The notes beneath the pieces are model-generated. The model saw only the letters and a list, made by a program, of their open reading frames with translations. It made no database searches and was not told where the DNA came from. A stretch of 64,000 nucleotides of DNA from Bog-950 sp046329515 (lineage in GTDB: Bacteria; Bacteroidota; Bacteroidia; Chitinophagales; LD1), in the NCBI GenBank assembly GCA_046329515.1, contig JAXLUM010000003.1, positions 62,001 through 126,000 of the forward strand, given 5' to 3'. The position numbers and the translations under genes are program-made. This document shows positions 16,694 to 26,294 of this stretch, piece after piece (position 1 is the first letter of the stretch; each line of letters opens with the position of its first letter).

Positions 16694-19600
16694 TTACTTG
16701 AGTAGTGTTAAACTGCCTTTAAATAGTTTTTCGGCGTGGTTGTCTACAAACACTATATGCATGTTGTAAACGAACACAGCAGGTGGAAGCGGTTTACCTT
16801 TGTAGGTGCCATCCCACTTAAAGTTAATGTCGTTGCTTTCAAACACTTTTTCGCCAATTCGGTTGAATAAGCTAACCTCTACCATTTTTATAGCCTGCTT
16901 ATTGCCGTAAATCTCAAAGTAGTCATTACTGCCACTGCCATCCGGCGTAAAAGCATTGGGTATAAAAATATCGTAGTTAGGAATAACCGTAACCGGCACA
17001 TCTAACTCTGCAATGCAATCGTTGCCGTTTATATCAACTGTAACCAGCAAGTGATACTGCATGGAATTGTTTAAAGCCACTTCGGGGTTTGCGCAATCTG
17101 CACAGCTTAGGCCTGTCGAGGGGCTCCACAAATATTGAGCAGCGGGGTCGTAATTAGAAGTAGCTGAAAGCTGAATGCTCTCTCCTAAATCCATAACTGC
17201 TGTATCCGGTAACACACTTAAAATAATTTCCTGTGGTTCAGTTATGGTTACCGTTGCTGAATCAATACATCCGTTATCATCGGTTACGGTATAGTTATAG
17301 CTGCCCGCAATAAGCCCTGTAAAGTTTCCTGAGGAGTTAGATGTGTTTTCTAAACTGAAAACATAGGTCGGCGTTCCCCCGTTGGCGTTAACGGTAATGC
17401 TGCCGTTTGCCTGGCCGTAGCATTCAACATCCGTTTGCGTAAAGGAACTTTGCAATACGGCGGGTTCATTTACAGTAATATTAACCTGCTTACTGCAACC
17501 AAAGTTGTCTGTTGCATTAACATCATAACTGCCTGCTGAAAGTGCAGTAAAGCTGCCATTGCTGTTAGTGGAAAGAATGTTTCCATTCTGTATTAAGTCA
17601 TAAGTATATGGCGCCAGGCCCGTTGTTGCTGTGGCGGTAATAATGCCATCGGCACCTCCGTTGCAAAGCACATCTGTTTCAGTAGCATTAAGGGTAACGG
17701 AAATTACGGTAAGCGTTGTAGTAACAATACTATCGCAGCCGTATTGGTTTTGCAGGGTTACGGGGTAAGTGCCGGAAGTTGTTGCACTGCTTCCATCAGG
17801 CAGCGTGTAGCTACTTCCTGTGCAAATAGTATCTGATATAGAAGTAGTAGAAATTGGCCTTACATAAAGGTTGGTAATAACTACGCTGTCGCAGCCTGCC
17901 GGGTTATTCAAAGTATCGGTATAGGTACCCGCTGCATTTACAACAATTCCCGAAGGCAGTGTATAGCTTTGATTTTGGCAAATGCTATCGTACAAGGTGC
18001 TAACAGGGGGTGGCGTAACATTAAGGTGTGTAATAATTACACTATCGCAACCCCAAACGGTTGAAAGCGTATCGTTATAAGTACCGCTGCTGTTTACAAC
18101 TGCGCCTGCAGGTAGGGTGTAGTTTACTCCCTGGCAAATAGTGTCGTATACATCTACCACAGAGGATGGGTGAACAGTTAAATTAGTAATAATTATACTA
18201 TCGCAGCCGAATTGATTGATGAGGGTGGCTGTATCAGTAGTAGTAGCGCTGCCGGTTGTGCCATCAGGGAAGGTATATGTGGTGCCCTGGCAAATGGTAG
18301 TGTCAACCGTAGCGGTTGATGGATTATGAACGGTAACGGTTACTGAATCGCTGGCGTTGCATAAACCGATAAAGCTTATATCGTCCAGCGCAAAGTCATT
18401 ACCGCCAAGTGTGGTGTTTTGGTTTACAATGCAAATGGTGGCAGTGGTATTTGCTCCGCTGTTCCATAATGCATAAAACTGCTGCCATTGGCATACAGCG
18501 GCCGGTGCATTAAATACGGAACCCAGCAGGCTTCCGTTTATTTCAAATTGTAAAGCGGCGGGACTGCCCGCAGCCACACTGGTAGCCCAACAGCCAAAAG
18601 CGTAGTTAGTATTGGGTACAACATTTATAGTTTGGCACCACACATTTAAACCTGCCGTGCCGGCGCCGTTTACCACCATCATATTTCCTCCGCCGGTGTG
18701 GTCAGTACAGGATGAGAAACCGGGATGATAGGCGGTTGGATTAGCCCCCACATAGTAAGTGCCCTCAGGCTGCAGGTTAGTGGTGTAATTATAATCACTA
18801 CTAAAGCCCACGTTGCCGCCATTGAAATTTCCATTGCCAATTAAATCGGCAGAAGCTACCTGTGTAGTAACTACATACGTTGTAGTAACTGTAGGCGTAG
18901 CAATGGGGTTAGCCAGTGATGAATCACTCAAACCGGTAGCCGGAGTCCACGCATAGGTATATAAACCGCCTGAGGCATTCAATTGTGCAGAGAAGCCTTT
19001 ACATATTGCCGTGTCGTTTGATACTGTAATACTTGGTGGCACCACAGTTAGGTTAACGGTTATAATACTGTCGCAACCATGAACAGTTGGTAAGGTATCT
19101 ACATAGATGCCGCTGCTGTTAACCGTGCTGCCATCAGGCAGAACGTATGCATCGCTGGGGCAAATGGTTTGATTGATAGTAAAGGCATAGGTTGGGTAAA
19201 CAGTAAGGTTAGTAGTAATAACACTATCGCAACCCTTGGAGCTGGTAAGTGTTTTTACATATGTACCACCTGTGTTGGTCGTAGTGCCATCGGGCAGGGT
19301 ATAGGTTTGCCCCTGGCATATACTGGCATTAACTGTATTGCTGTAGGTGGGGTTAACCGTTACCACCACTGTATCGGTGGCGGTGCAAAGCGGGGAGAAG
19401 GAAATATCATCCAACGTAAAATCGTTAGCGCTGGCAATGGTGTTTTGGTTTACAATGCAAATGGTGGCCGTTGTATTAGCTCCTGAATTCCATACCGTAT
19501 AAAACTGCTGCCAAATGCAGGTGCTGTTGCTGGCGGTAAATACCGAACCCAATAAAGAGCCGTTAATAGAGAATTGTAATTGCGCAGGGTTGCCGGCAGT

Positions 19601-21568
19601 TACCGTTTGTAACCATGTAGAAAAAGCATAATCTGTATTGGGTTGCACATTTACCGTTTGGCAGTAAATGGAAACGTTGGCTGTTGTGGCGCCGTTCACC
19701 AACATCATATTGCCTGTGCCGGTGGTATGGTCTCCGCAAGCGGCCATGCCACCGTTCCAGCTTTGGGCATTGGTGCTTACAAAATACTGACCTTCGGCGG
19801 TATTAGGGTTGGCATAAACGTAACCCGATGAAAAACCGGTATTGCCGGAACTGAAATCTCCGTTAGTTATAAGGTTGCCCAATTGAACCTGCGAGGTAAC
19901 CGTATAGGTAGTGGTTACTGTAGGCGTTGCTAAAGGGTTAGCGATGTTGGACTGGCTTAAACTACCCGCAGGGCTCCAGCTATAGGTTAATCCTCCTGTG
20001 GCGTTCAACTGCGTGTTTTGTCCATTACAGATGCTGACATTGCTGCCCGCATCAACTGAAGTAGCGCCAATGGTGAGGTTGGTGGTTATTATACTATCGC
20101 AACCGGTAATGGCAGGAATGGTATCATGGTAAGTGCCGCTTGCAGAAGCTATGGCCCCTGAAGGACGGGTAAAGGAACTGCCGGGGCAAATGGTTACGTT
20201 TTGCGATGAGGTAACCGGTGCCAATATGGTGATGGGCTGGTAGGACGTATCGGAAACGCACGCTAAGTGACGAATAAGCATTACGGTATACGTACCGGCA
20301 GTGACATAGGTGTGCGTGGGGGCTAAAGCCGTAGACGTGTTTTGCGCCCCTGAGCCTGCATCGCCGAAATACCAGCGCACAGAATCGAGATAAGAAGTGT
20401 TACCGCTAATGGAAAAAGTTACGGGATGATTTTGGCAGTTGCTGTTATAGTTTACAAGCGCAGTAGTATCAAAATAGCTTTGTATAAATGGAGGTAGGCC
20501 CAAAATAGAATTGCGCCCCGAAAGGTTAACGGCATTGCTTACAAAATTGCAGGCTGCGCCTAAAGAGTTGGGATTATTGATAACACCTAAAAAGGGTTGG
20601 TTATACTGCGTCATATACAGTTTACCATCGGGCCCTAACTGTAAGGCGCCACCGCGGTATGGTCCGCCCGAACCGCCGACTGTGTCGATAAAGGTTTGTG
20701 AAGCAATTATAGCAGCGCCGGAACCTGCATTTACATTCCATTGCCAAATGCTGCCGTCATTAATCTTAAGCCCGTATAAAGCGCTGTTATCAGGCGAAAA
20801 CGAAACGCCATAGCACTCGTTAGCATTGCCTAAAAAAACATTATTAGTTATAGCACCGGTTGCATTATTAAAATCCAGCAACTCAAAACCTACGGTGCGC
20901 ATAGCGCTGCCCAATTTTTGCCCATTGGGCGAGGCTACTAAATAACCCCAGCCGGGCCAACCTTCGGTTTGCCCAATGTCGGTAATAACGGGTGCGCTAA
21001 CACCTGCACAGTTTACCAGGTAGGCATAATAGCGGTTGTTGTTTATGCCGTGCGCCAGCACCCAAACAAAAAGCCCGTTAGCGTGCTTAACAGCCGTACA
21101 TTTTTCAACGGAAGGGGTAAACAGCTGCGTGTTTTTTGTTGCGGCAACAACATCACCCAAGCCACCGTTCAGCGTCATATCCACTTCGCTATAGCAAAAG
21201 CCGCCGGGGTTGCCGCTGGCTGCCACCGTAAAAATGTAATACCAATTTGCATTGCCGGGTTTGGGAACTATTATGGCTGATTGGGCAGATGAAGGGTCGC
21301 CGAGCATACCGAAACCATTAGGCATTTGCACATGGTTTCGGTTCCATACCATTATGCCATCGGTATAAAAAAGCAGGCTGCCGCTTTTATCGGAAATGGA
21401 AGCGCAACCTTCGGCGGTAGAGAGTGCGCCATTGGTAAGCGCAACGGGGCTGCCACTGTTAAAGTCAACCCCGGCCTGTGAACCGAAGTACCAAATGTTT
21501 GCTTCGCCCTGGCCAAAGGCGAAATGTAAAATAGCCAGCAGGCCGCACAGCAGGTAAAATTTCTTCAT
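16694..21568 (-). CDS. giant modular T9SS type B (gliding-motility C-terminal domain) protein
   Basis: 1624 residues from the ATG at 21568 (MKKFYLLCG, a normal signal peptide); an upstream in-frame ATG would add 26 non-signal residues and is rejected. Order: signal peptide; N-terminal propeller-like domain (GEANIWYFGSQAGVDF, about 20-370); a PKD-like domain (WYFGDAGSG); two ~210-residue lectin-like modules starting LITNGDF and LIGNGNF; about eight cysteine-containing repeats of the form ICxGxTYTLPDG...GCDSVITTNLTV; two SprB-type repeats (TDVLCNGGADGI; TDVECYGQANGS); and a final type B sorting domain (FIPNAFTPDGSGSNDYF, WDGTYKGKPLPPAVFVY). It is a secreted, cell-surface adhesin-like protein. 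The nearby dedA gene is divergent. Confidence 0.88.
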   Translation of the reverse strand: MKKFYLLCGLLAILHFAFGQGEANIWYFGSQAGVDFNSGSPVALTNGALSTAEGCASISDKSGSLLFYTDGIMVWNRNHVQMPNGFGMLGDPSSAQSAIIVPKPGNANWYYIFTVAASGNPGGFCYSEVDMTLNGGLGDVVAATKNTQLFTPSVEKCTAVKHANGLFVWVLAHGINNNRYYAYLVNCAGVSAPVITDIGQTEGWPGWGYLVASPNGQKLGSAMRTVGFELLDFNNATGAITNNVFLGNANECYGVSFSPDNSALYGLKINDGSIWQWNVNAGSGAAIIASQTFIDTVGGSGGPYRGGALQLGPDGKLYMTQYNQPFLGVINNPNSLGAACNFVSNAVNLSGRNSILGLPPFIQSYFDTTALVNYNSNCQNHPVTFSISGNTSYLDSVRWYFGDAGSGAQNTSTALAPTHTYVTAGTYTVMLIRHLACVSDTSYQPITILAPVTSSQNVTICPGSSFTRPSGAIASASGTYHDTIPAITGCDSIITTNLTIGATSVDAGSNVSICNGQNTQLNATGGLTYSWSPAGSLSQSNIANPLATPTVTTTYTVTSQVQLGNLITNGDFSSGNTGFSSGYVYANPNTAEGQYFVSTNAQSWNGGMAACGDHTTGTGNMMLVNGATTANVSIYCQTVNVQPNTDYAFSTWLQTVTAGNPAQLQFSINGSLLGSVFTASNSTCIWQQFYTVWNSGANTTATICIVNQNTIASANDFTLDDISFSPLCTATDTVVVTVNPTYSNTVNASICQGQTYTLPDGTTTNTGGTYVKTLTSSKGCDSVITTNLTVYPTYAFTINQTICPSDAYVLPDGSTVNSSGIYVDTLPTVHGCDSIITVNLTVVPPSITVSNDTAICKGFSAQLNASGGLYTYAWTPATGLSDSSLANPIATPTVTTTYVVTTQVASADLIGNGNFNGGNVGFSSDYNYTTNLQPEGTYYVGANPTAYHPGFSSCTDHTGGGNMMVVNGAGTAGLNVWCQTINVVPNTNYAFGCWATSVAAGSPAALQFEINGSLLGSVFNAPAAVCQWQQFYALWNSGANTTATICIVNQNTTLGGNDFALDDISFIGLCNASDSVTVTVHNPSTATVDTTICQGTTYTFPDGTTGSATTTDTATLINQFGCDSIIITNLTVHPSSVVDVYDTICQGVNYTLPAGAVVNSSGTYNDTLSTVWGCDSVIITHLNVTPPPVSTLYDSICQNQSYTLPSGIVVNAAGTYTDTLNNPAGCDSVVITNLYVRPISTTSISDTICTGSSYTLPDGSSATTSGTYPVTLQNQYGCDSIVTTTLTVISVTLNATETDVLCNGGADGIITATATTGLAPYTYDLIQNGNILSTNSNGSFTALSAGSYDVNATDNFGCSKQVNITVNEPAVLQSSFTQTDVECYGQANGSITVNANGGTPTYVFSLENTSNSSGNFTGLIAGSYNYTVTDDNGCIDSATVTITEPQEIILSVLPDTAVMDLGESIQLSATSNYDPAAQYLWSPSTGLSCADCANPEVALNNSMQYHLLVTVDINGNDCIAELDVPVTVIPNYDIFIPNAFTPDGSGSNDYFEIYGNKQAIKMVEVSLFNRIGEKVFESNDINFKWDGTYKGKPLPPAVFVYNMHIVFVDNHAEKLFKGSLTLLK
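18330..20075 (-). repeat. two internal ~700-bp repeat modules in the giant T9SS gene
   Basis: The segments near 19360-20075 and 18330-19045 encode the same module twice and are clearly alike in DNA. For example TGGTGTTTTGGTTTACAATG occurs in both (near 19439 and 18411), followed by near-identical bases. They are diverged enough to be stable but could still recombine. Boundaries are approximate. Confidence 0.6.
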
Positions 21569-21592
21569 TGTATCGCGTAAAAGAGTCCTTCT

Positions 21593-21600
21593 CAAAGATA
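21593..21600 (-). promoter_or_regulatory. candidate -7 box of the giant T9SS gene
   Basis: TATCTTTG on the minus strand fits TAnnTTTG and ends 24 bases before the chosen ATG at 21568. It lies inside the longer ORF reading, which supports the shorter start. A clear -33 TTTG is not seen. Confidence 0.45.
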
Positions 21601-21647
21601 TAAGAATAGCCGTAGTGGTTGCACATTTTTGTTTTCTTTGCCGCATT

Positions 21648-22340
21648 ATGGAATTGCTGAAATTTGGATTGGATTTTTTCCTTCACCTGGATAAGCATTT
21701 GGCCGATTTATTGACGCAATACGGCACGCTTACCTATGGTATTTTGTTCCTCATCATTTTTGTGGAAACCGGCTTGATTGTAATGCCCATTTTACCGGGA
21801 GATTCCCTGCTTTTTGCTGCCGGGGCACTGGCGGCGGCTACAGGCAAACTGGATATTGCTATTATAATACCCCTGCTGATTGTAGCTGCCTTAATGGGCG
21901 ATAACGTAAACTACTTTGTGGGGCACTTTTTCAGCCAGCAGATAAAATCGCGAAACCGGATTCTATTCTTTAAAAAGGAATACATAACCCAAACCGAAGC
22001 ATTTTACGAAAAACACGGCGGTAAGGCCATTATAATGGCGCGATTTGTACCTATTGTTCGCACTATCGCCCCTTTTGTGGCCGGTGCCGGAAGCATGCGT
22101 TATATACGTTACATTACTTTTTGCGTGGCAGGCGCGGTATTATGGGTGGCCGGTATTACTATGGTAGGCTACTTTTTAGGCGGGCTTGAGTTTGACTTCT
22201 CCCTGCTGGGTAAAACCTTCCATTTTAGTGTAAAGAAGAACTTTGAATGGGTAGTGCTGGGTATTATTTTTGTTTCGGTGTTACCCATATTCTGGCAGGT
22301 TATAAAGGCCCGATTTATTAAACCAGGTAGCGCTGCTTAA
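21648..22340 (+). CDS. DedA family membrane protein
   Basis: 230 residues from the ATG at 21648 (MELLKFGLDFFLHLD); the frame is open further upstream, but the extra residues look non-coding. DedA signatures: FVETGLIVMPILPGDSLLFAAGALAA (residues about 40-65), the G-D-N-x-x-Y motif MGDNVNYFVGH, and FARF/R-x-x-P in MARFVPIVRTIAPFVAGAG. There are four to five hydrophobic segments. DedA proteins are inner-membrane transporters, some of them flippases for undecaprenyl phosphate or phospholipids (family knowledge). aroE starts 5 bases after the stop, giving a two-gene operon. Confidence 0.88.
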   Translation: MELLKFGLDFFLHLDKHLADLLTQYGTLTYGILFLIIFVETGLIVMPILPGDSLLFAAGALAAATGKLDIAIIIPLLIVAALMGDNVNYFVGHFFSQQIKSRNRILFFKKEYITQTEAFYEKHGGKAIIMARFVPIVRTIAPFVAGAGSMRYIRYITFCVAGAVLWVAGITMVGYFLGGLEFDFSLLGKTFHFSVKKNFEWVVLGIIFVSVLPIFWQVIKARFIKPGSAA

Positions 22341-22344
22341 CAAA

Positions 22345-23076
22345 GTGAAACAGTACGGCCTTATTGGCTATCCGCTTACACATTCTTTTTCTAAGAAATA
22401 TTTTGAAGACAAATTCCGTGCAGAAGGAATTGAAAACTGCGCCTACGATTTATACCCCATTAAAGACGTAGCAGAATTGCAGGGGCTTTTACAAAAGCAG
22501 CCGAAACTTGAAGGGCTAAACGTTACTATACCTTATAAGGAGCAGGTAATTGAGCTAATGGATAAACTTAGCCCTGTAGCTAAGGAGGTAGGCGCGGTTA
22601 ATTGCATTAAAATAGAAGAAGAGAAAACCATTGGTTACAATACCGATGTGTTTGGTTTTGAAAAATCGCTGTTACGCTTTTTAGAAGGGCGCCGTCCGCG
22701 TGGTGTTTTTGTGTTGGGTACGGGTGGCAGCGCCAAAGCGGTTTGGTATGTGCTTGAAAAACTGGATATGCCTTTTTTGAAAGTTACGCGTAAAGTAAAT
22801 ACAGGCGCCATTGGGTATGCCGATATACCGTTGTTAATGCAGGAAAGCAATTTGTTTATTAATACAACGCCCCTGGGCATGTACCCTGAAATTAATGCCT
22901 GTGCCGATATACCTTATGAGGACCTGAATGAAAATGATTTTTTGTTTGACCTGGTTTATAACCCTGCTGAAACAACCTTTTTAGCCAGGGGAGCTGCCCA
23001 AAAAGCCAAAACAAAAAACGGATTAGAAATGTTGCAGTTGCAGGCTGAAGAAAGCTGGCGTATTTGGAATAGCTAA
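22345..23076 (+). CDS. aroE: shikimate dehydrogenase
   Basis: 243 residues, GTG start at 22345, five bases after the dedA stop. It reduces 3-dehydroshikimate to shikimate with NADPH in the aromatic amino acid pathway. Motifs: GLIGYPLTHSFS (N-terminal substrate-binding), NVTIPYKEQV with the catalytic Lys, GAVNCIK, NTDVFGF, the nucleotide-binding GTGGSAKAVWYVL, and NTTPLGMYP near the C-terminus. It is slightly shorter than the ~270-residue enzymes of enterobacteria, as in other Bacteroidota. It is convergent with the membrane-protein gene, with two bases between the stops. Confidence 0.93.
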   Translation: MKQYGLIGYPLTHSFSKKYFEDKFRAEGIENCAYDLYPIKDVAELQGLLQKQPKLEGLNVTIPYKEQVIELMDKLSPVAKEVGAVNCIKIEEEKTIGYNTDVFGFEKSLLRFLEGRRPRGVFVLGTGGSAKAVWYVLEKLDMPFLKVTRKVNTGAIGYADIPLLMQESNLFINTTPLGMYPEINACADIPYEDLNENDFLFDLVYNPAETTFLARGAAQKAKTKNGLEMLQLQAEESWRIWNS

Positions 23077-23078
23077 AG

Positions 23079-23624
23079 CTATTTGCGCAGTCCCCACCAA
23101 ATCATACCGTAATTAAACAGCGTAACAACGCCGCCAATGGTGCATTTTTCCCAGGCGGTGCTTACAATGGTGCTCATATCGCCCTCCGGTTGGTGCATTG
23201 CTCTTAACCACACCTGGTAGTAATCGCTTATATAGTAGGCATCCTTTAAAATAAAAACACAATAGTAGCCTATGGTTAAAACGTAAGGCATCCAGGCCAT
23301 TTTTTTAAGGCTTTGCGAATAGAAGTTGGAAAGCACTACCAATGCGAAGAAGAAGAAGTTAAGCACGAAAATCATTACGGAGTGCGTATTCTGGTATTTA
23401 ATGCTGCCCTCCTCGGGTATGCTGGTGCTGGCCAATAAATGCGTGGTAACCCAGCTTAGTGCAAAGGTTATAAGCATAGCCAGCACAAATACGGTCATAA
23501 ATGTGCGCAACGATTTTTTAGGATCGGGGCTGAAAAATTGGGCATTAGTGAACGACCTTTTGTAAAGGTAGCCCATCATAAAGCCAATTGCGGCAATTAG
23601 TATGTAAATGATTAGTGAGAACAT
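23079..23624 (-). CDS. hypothetical membrane protein coupled to rmuC
   Basis: 181 residues with about five hydrophobic segments: FSLIIYILIAAIGFMMGYLY, the FMTVFVLAMLITFALSWV stretch, VMIFVLNFFFFALVVLSNFY, MPYVLTIGYYCVFIL and a C-terminal GGVVTLFNYGMIWWGL. It has no signal peptide cleavage motif and I do not recognise a family. The ATG overlaps the rmuC stop by one base (TAATG), so the two are translationally coupled, though a link with DNA recombination is not implied. It is most likely an inner-membrane protein of unknown role. Confidence 0.65.
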   Translation of the reverse strand: MFSLIIYILIAAIGFMMGYLYKRSFTNAQFFSPDPKKSLRTFMTVFVLAMLITFALSWVTTHLLASTSIPEEGSIKYQNTHSVMIFVLNFFFFALVVLSNFYSQSLKKMAWMPYVLTIGYYCVFILKDAYYISDYYQVWLRAMHQPEGDMSTIVSTAWEKCTIGGVVTLFNYGMIWWGLRK

Positions 23625-24961
23625 TATTCACTTAGTTTTTCTTCGTCCCTGTCGTCCGTTCTCTCCAGTATTTTCGGATTGATTGATTTGGAAACTTTGG
23701 CACCAAGTGTTTTCAGGGTTTCGAAACGGGCAATCACATTCCCTTTACCGGTATGTAGTTTTTTCATGGCCCCTTCGTACACTTCACTGCTTTTGCGCAT
23801 GCTTTTACCTACTTCAATAAAGTCCTCCACCACGGCTGCAAATTTATCGTATAACTCACCGCTTTGGCGGGCTATTTCAATAACGTTGCGGCTTTGCCGC
23901 TCCTGCTTCCAAATATTATCAATTGTGCGCAAAGTTGCAAGCAGGGTGCTGGTACTTACAATAATGATATTCTTTTCAAACGCCTCGTTATACAAGCTAT
24001 CGTCGTTGGCAATAGCTAACGAAAAGGCCGGCTCAATGGGCACAAACAGCAGTACAAAATCGGGGCTGCCTATATTATAAAGGCTTTGGTAGTTTTTGGC
24101 GCTAAGCCCTTTTACGTGGTTGCGTAAGGATAAGACATGCTCACGCAGGTATTGTTCCTGTTCTTCCTTGGTATCGCATGAGTTATAGCGTTCATAAGCA
24201 ACAAGCGATACTTTGGAATCTACAATCAGCTTTTTTGAATCGGGGAGGTGAATGACTACATCGGGTTGCAGGCGGCTGCCATTTTCATTGGTAAAGGATA
24301 GCTGCACATCGTATTCCATGCCTTTGCGCAATCCGCTTTTCTCCAATATCTTCTCCAGTATCATTTCGCCCCAGTTACCCTGCGTTTTTGCTTCGCCTTT
24401 AAGGGCACGGGTAAGGTTCACGGTTTCGTCGCTCATCTTTTTATTCATATCCGTAAGCGTACGTAACTGTTCTTTTAAAGCGCTGCGTTCCTTTTCCTGC
24501 TCCACATGCGTTTGCTGAATTTTATTTTCAAACTCATTTATGCGGCTGCGCAGTGGGTCAAGTATATTCTTAATGTTGTTCTCGTTCAGCTCAGTAAACT
24601 TCTTGCCTTTTTCATCTAAAATGCGGTTGGCCAGGTTTTCAAATTCCTTGGTGAATTTTTGATTCAGTTCATCCAGTTCACTTTTCTGCTCCAGCAGTTT
24701 TTGGTGCAGGTTGCTGTTGTCGGCTTTTGCGCCGGCTAATTCTGTTTTGTATTCTTCGGCCCGTTTGCGTTCGGTAGCTAAACGCGTTTCAGCATTTTCG
24801 TTAAGCAGGCGCAGTTCATTTTTTAGTTCAGTGATATTGGCTTCCAGCAGGCGTGCTTTTTCCTGGGCTGCCCCAAGGCTACCCTCGCTTTTAGATTTTA
24901 GAAAGAAAAAAGCTGCGGCAAAACCCACCACAAGCCCTATAATCAGCAACAAAATCTCCAT
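23624..24961 (-). CDS. rmuC: DNA recombination protein RmuC
   Basis: 445 residues: an N-terminal membrane helix (MEILLLIIGLVVGFAAAFFFL), a long coiled coil (about 30-190, rich in E, K and L, including LNENAETRLATERKRAEEYK), then the conserved RmuC domain with GNWGEMILEKILEKSGLRKG, LPDSKKLIVDSKVSL, FVLLFVPIEPAF and NIWKQERQSRNVIEIA. RmuC limits inversions at short repeats (known in E. coli) and has a nuclease-like fold. The following membrane gene overlaps its stop codon. Confidence 0.92.
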   Translation of the reverse strand: MEILLLIIGLVVGFAAAFFFLKSKSEGSLGAAQEKARLLEANITELKNELRLLNENAETRLATERKRAEEYKTELAGAKADNSNLHQKLLEQKSELDELNQKFTKEFENLANRILDEKGKKFTELNENNIKNILDPLRSRINEFENKIQQTHVEQEKERSALKEQLRTLTDMNKKMSDETVNLTRALKGEAKTQGNWGEMILEKILEKSGLRKGMEYDVQLSFTNENGSRLQPDVVIHLPDSKKLIVDSKVSLVAYERYNSCDTKEEQEQYLREHVLSLRNHVKGLSAKNYQSLYNIGSPDFVLLFVPIEPAFSLAIANDDSLYNEAFEKNIIIVSTSTLLATLRTIDNIWKQERQSRNVIEIARQSGELYDKFAAVVEDFIEVGKSMRKSSEVYEGAMKKLHTGKGNVIARFETLKTLGAKVSKSINPKILERTDDRDEEKLSE

Positions 24962-25112
24962 AATCTCTTCGGTTCCGCGAAAAAGGCGGGAAAATTAAGC
25001 TATAAAGTTAAGAATTGACACTGTACCCCAAACTCTTGCGTTTAAACAGTATTGTTGAGGTAAATCAATTGCTTTTCACCCAAAAATATTTACAACTTCG
25101 CCTCCGTTTGTT

Positions 25113-26294
25113 ATGGATATTAAGCCCTCAGTTTTTGAGAATACGGAAGTAGCCTTTGCGGCTAAAACCGATAGCGAATTACAAAAAGCAAAAGCCCTTT
25201 TCAGTTTAATGGGCAATAATGGTTTGGTAAAGTTGGGCAGCGGCCTTGCTGATTTTGCGTTGAAAATTCACCTGCCTGTTGCCCCTGTTTTTAAGTGGAC
25301 TGTTTACGACCAGTTTTGCGGTGGCGAAACCTTTGCCGAATGCACCCGCACTATTGCTAAACTGGCAGCGCAAAATGTAGGCGTGTTGCTGAACTACGGT
25401 ATTGAGCTGAAAGAAACCGAAGAGGATTTTGATAAAGCCCTTGAAATAAACATTGACGCAATACGCTTTGCCGGTAAAAACAAAAGTGTAAAAGCCGTGT
25501 GCGTTAAGCCTACGGGTTATGGCCGCTTTGAATTGTTTGAAAAAGTGCAACGCGGCGAACACCTGAAGGGCAATGAGAAGAAAGAATATGAGAAAGTGTA
25601 TGACCGTTTTATTCAACTATGCGAAGAAGCGGAACGGCACGATGTGGTAATTTATGTTGATGCCGAAGAAAGCTGGATACAGGATACACTGGATAACATG
25701 GTGGAAGAGCTTATGCAAAAGTTTAACCGCAAAAAGTGCATTGTAGCCAATACCTTTCAGCTTTACCGTTGGGACAGGCTTGATTACCTGAAGCAGCAAA
25801 TTGATAAGGCTAAGGCCGGCAATTACTTTTTAGGAGCCAAACTGGTGCGCGGCGCTTATATGGAAAAAGAACGCGATCGCGCTAAAGAAATGGGTTACAA
25901 AAGCCCTATACACCGCAGCAAAAAGGCGGTAGATACGGATTACAATGAGGCTGTGGAATTGTGTTTGCAGAACCTGCATTACATACACCTTTGTGTGGCC
26001 TCGCAAAGTGAGGAAAGCAACCTGCTTACTATACGCGCTATTGATAAAATGCAGTTGGAGCGCTTTAATGAGAATATTGTGTTCAGCCAGCTTTATGGCA
26101 TGGGCGATAACATAACCTTTAACCTGGCCAAGCTGGGTTTTAATGCCACCAAGTATTTGCCCTATGGCAAGGTGAAGGACGTAATACCTTATTTAATACG
26201 CCGTGCGCAGGAGAATACTTCGGTTGCCGGGCAAACCGGGCGCGAGTTGAGCCTAATTGATAAAGAAATTAAGCGCCGGAAAAATCAGAAGTAA
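25113..26294 (+). CDS. proline dehydrogenase
   Basis: 393 residues, a stand-alone proline dehydrogenase (the PutA PRODH half). It oxidises proline to pyrroline-5-carboxylate with FAD and is membrane-peripheral. Diagnostic pieces: VVIYVDAEESWIQ, GAKLVRGAYMEKERDRAKEMG, LCVASQSEESN, FSQLYGMGDN, and the C-terminal YLPYGKVKDVIPYLIRRAQENTS with the double-Arg substrate site. The stop overlaps the stop region of the convergent PhoD-like gene by 10 bases. The second pathway enzyme (P5C dehydrogenase) is not in the window. Confidence 0.92.
   Translation: MDIKPSVFENTEVAFAAKTDSELQKAKALFSLMGNNGLVKLGSGLADFALKIHLPVAPVFKWTVYDQFCGGETFAECTRTIAKLAAQNVGVLLNYGIELKETEEDFDKALEINIDAIRFAGKNKSVKAVCVKPTGYGRFELFEKVQRGEHLKGNEKKEYEKVYDRFIQLCEEAERHDVVIYVDAEESWIQDTLDNMVEELMQKFNRKKCIVANTFQLYRWDRLDYLKQQIDKAKAGNYFLGAKLVRGAYMEKERDRAKEMGYKSPIHRSKKAVDTDYNEAVELCLQNLHYIHLCVASQSEESNLLTIRAIDKMQLERFNENIVFSQLYGMGDNITFNLAKLGFNATKYLPYGKVKDVIPYLIRRAQENTSVAGQTGRELSLIDKEIKRRKNQK

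Noticed and set aside
16694..21568. Regularly spaced repeats that could be taken for a CRISPR array
   Set aside because: They lie in frame inside one long ORF and encode protein repeats (GCDS-type) of 70-90 residues; there are no short identical repeats with unique spacers.
21569..21646. Longer N-terminus of the giant T9SS protein
   Set aside because: It would place 26 charged residues before a clear signal peptide and overlaps the candidate -7 box at 21593-21600.
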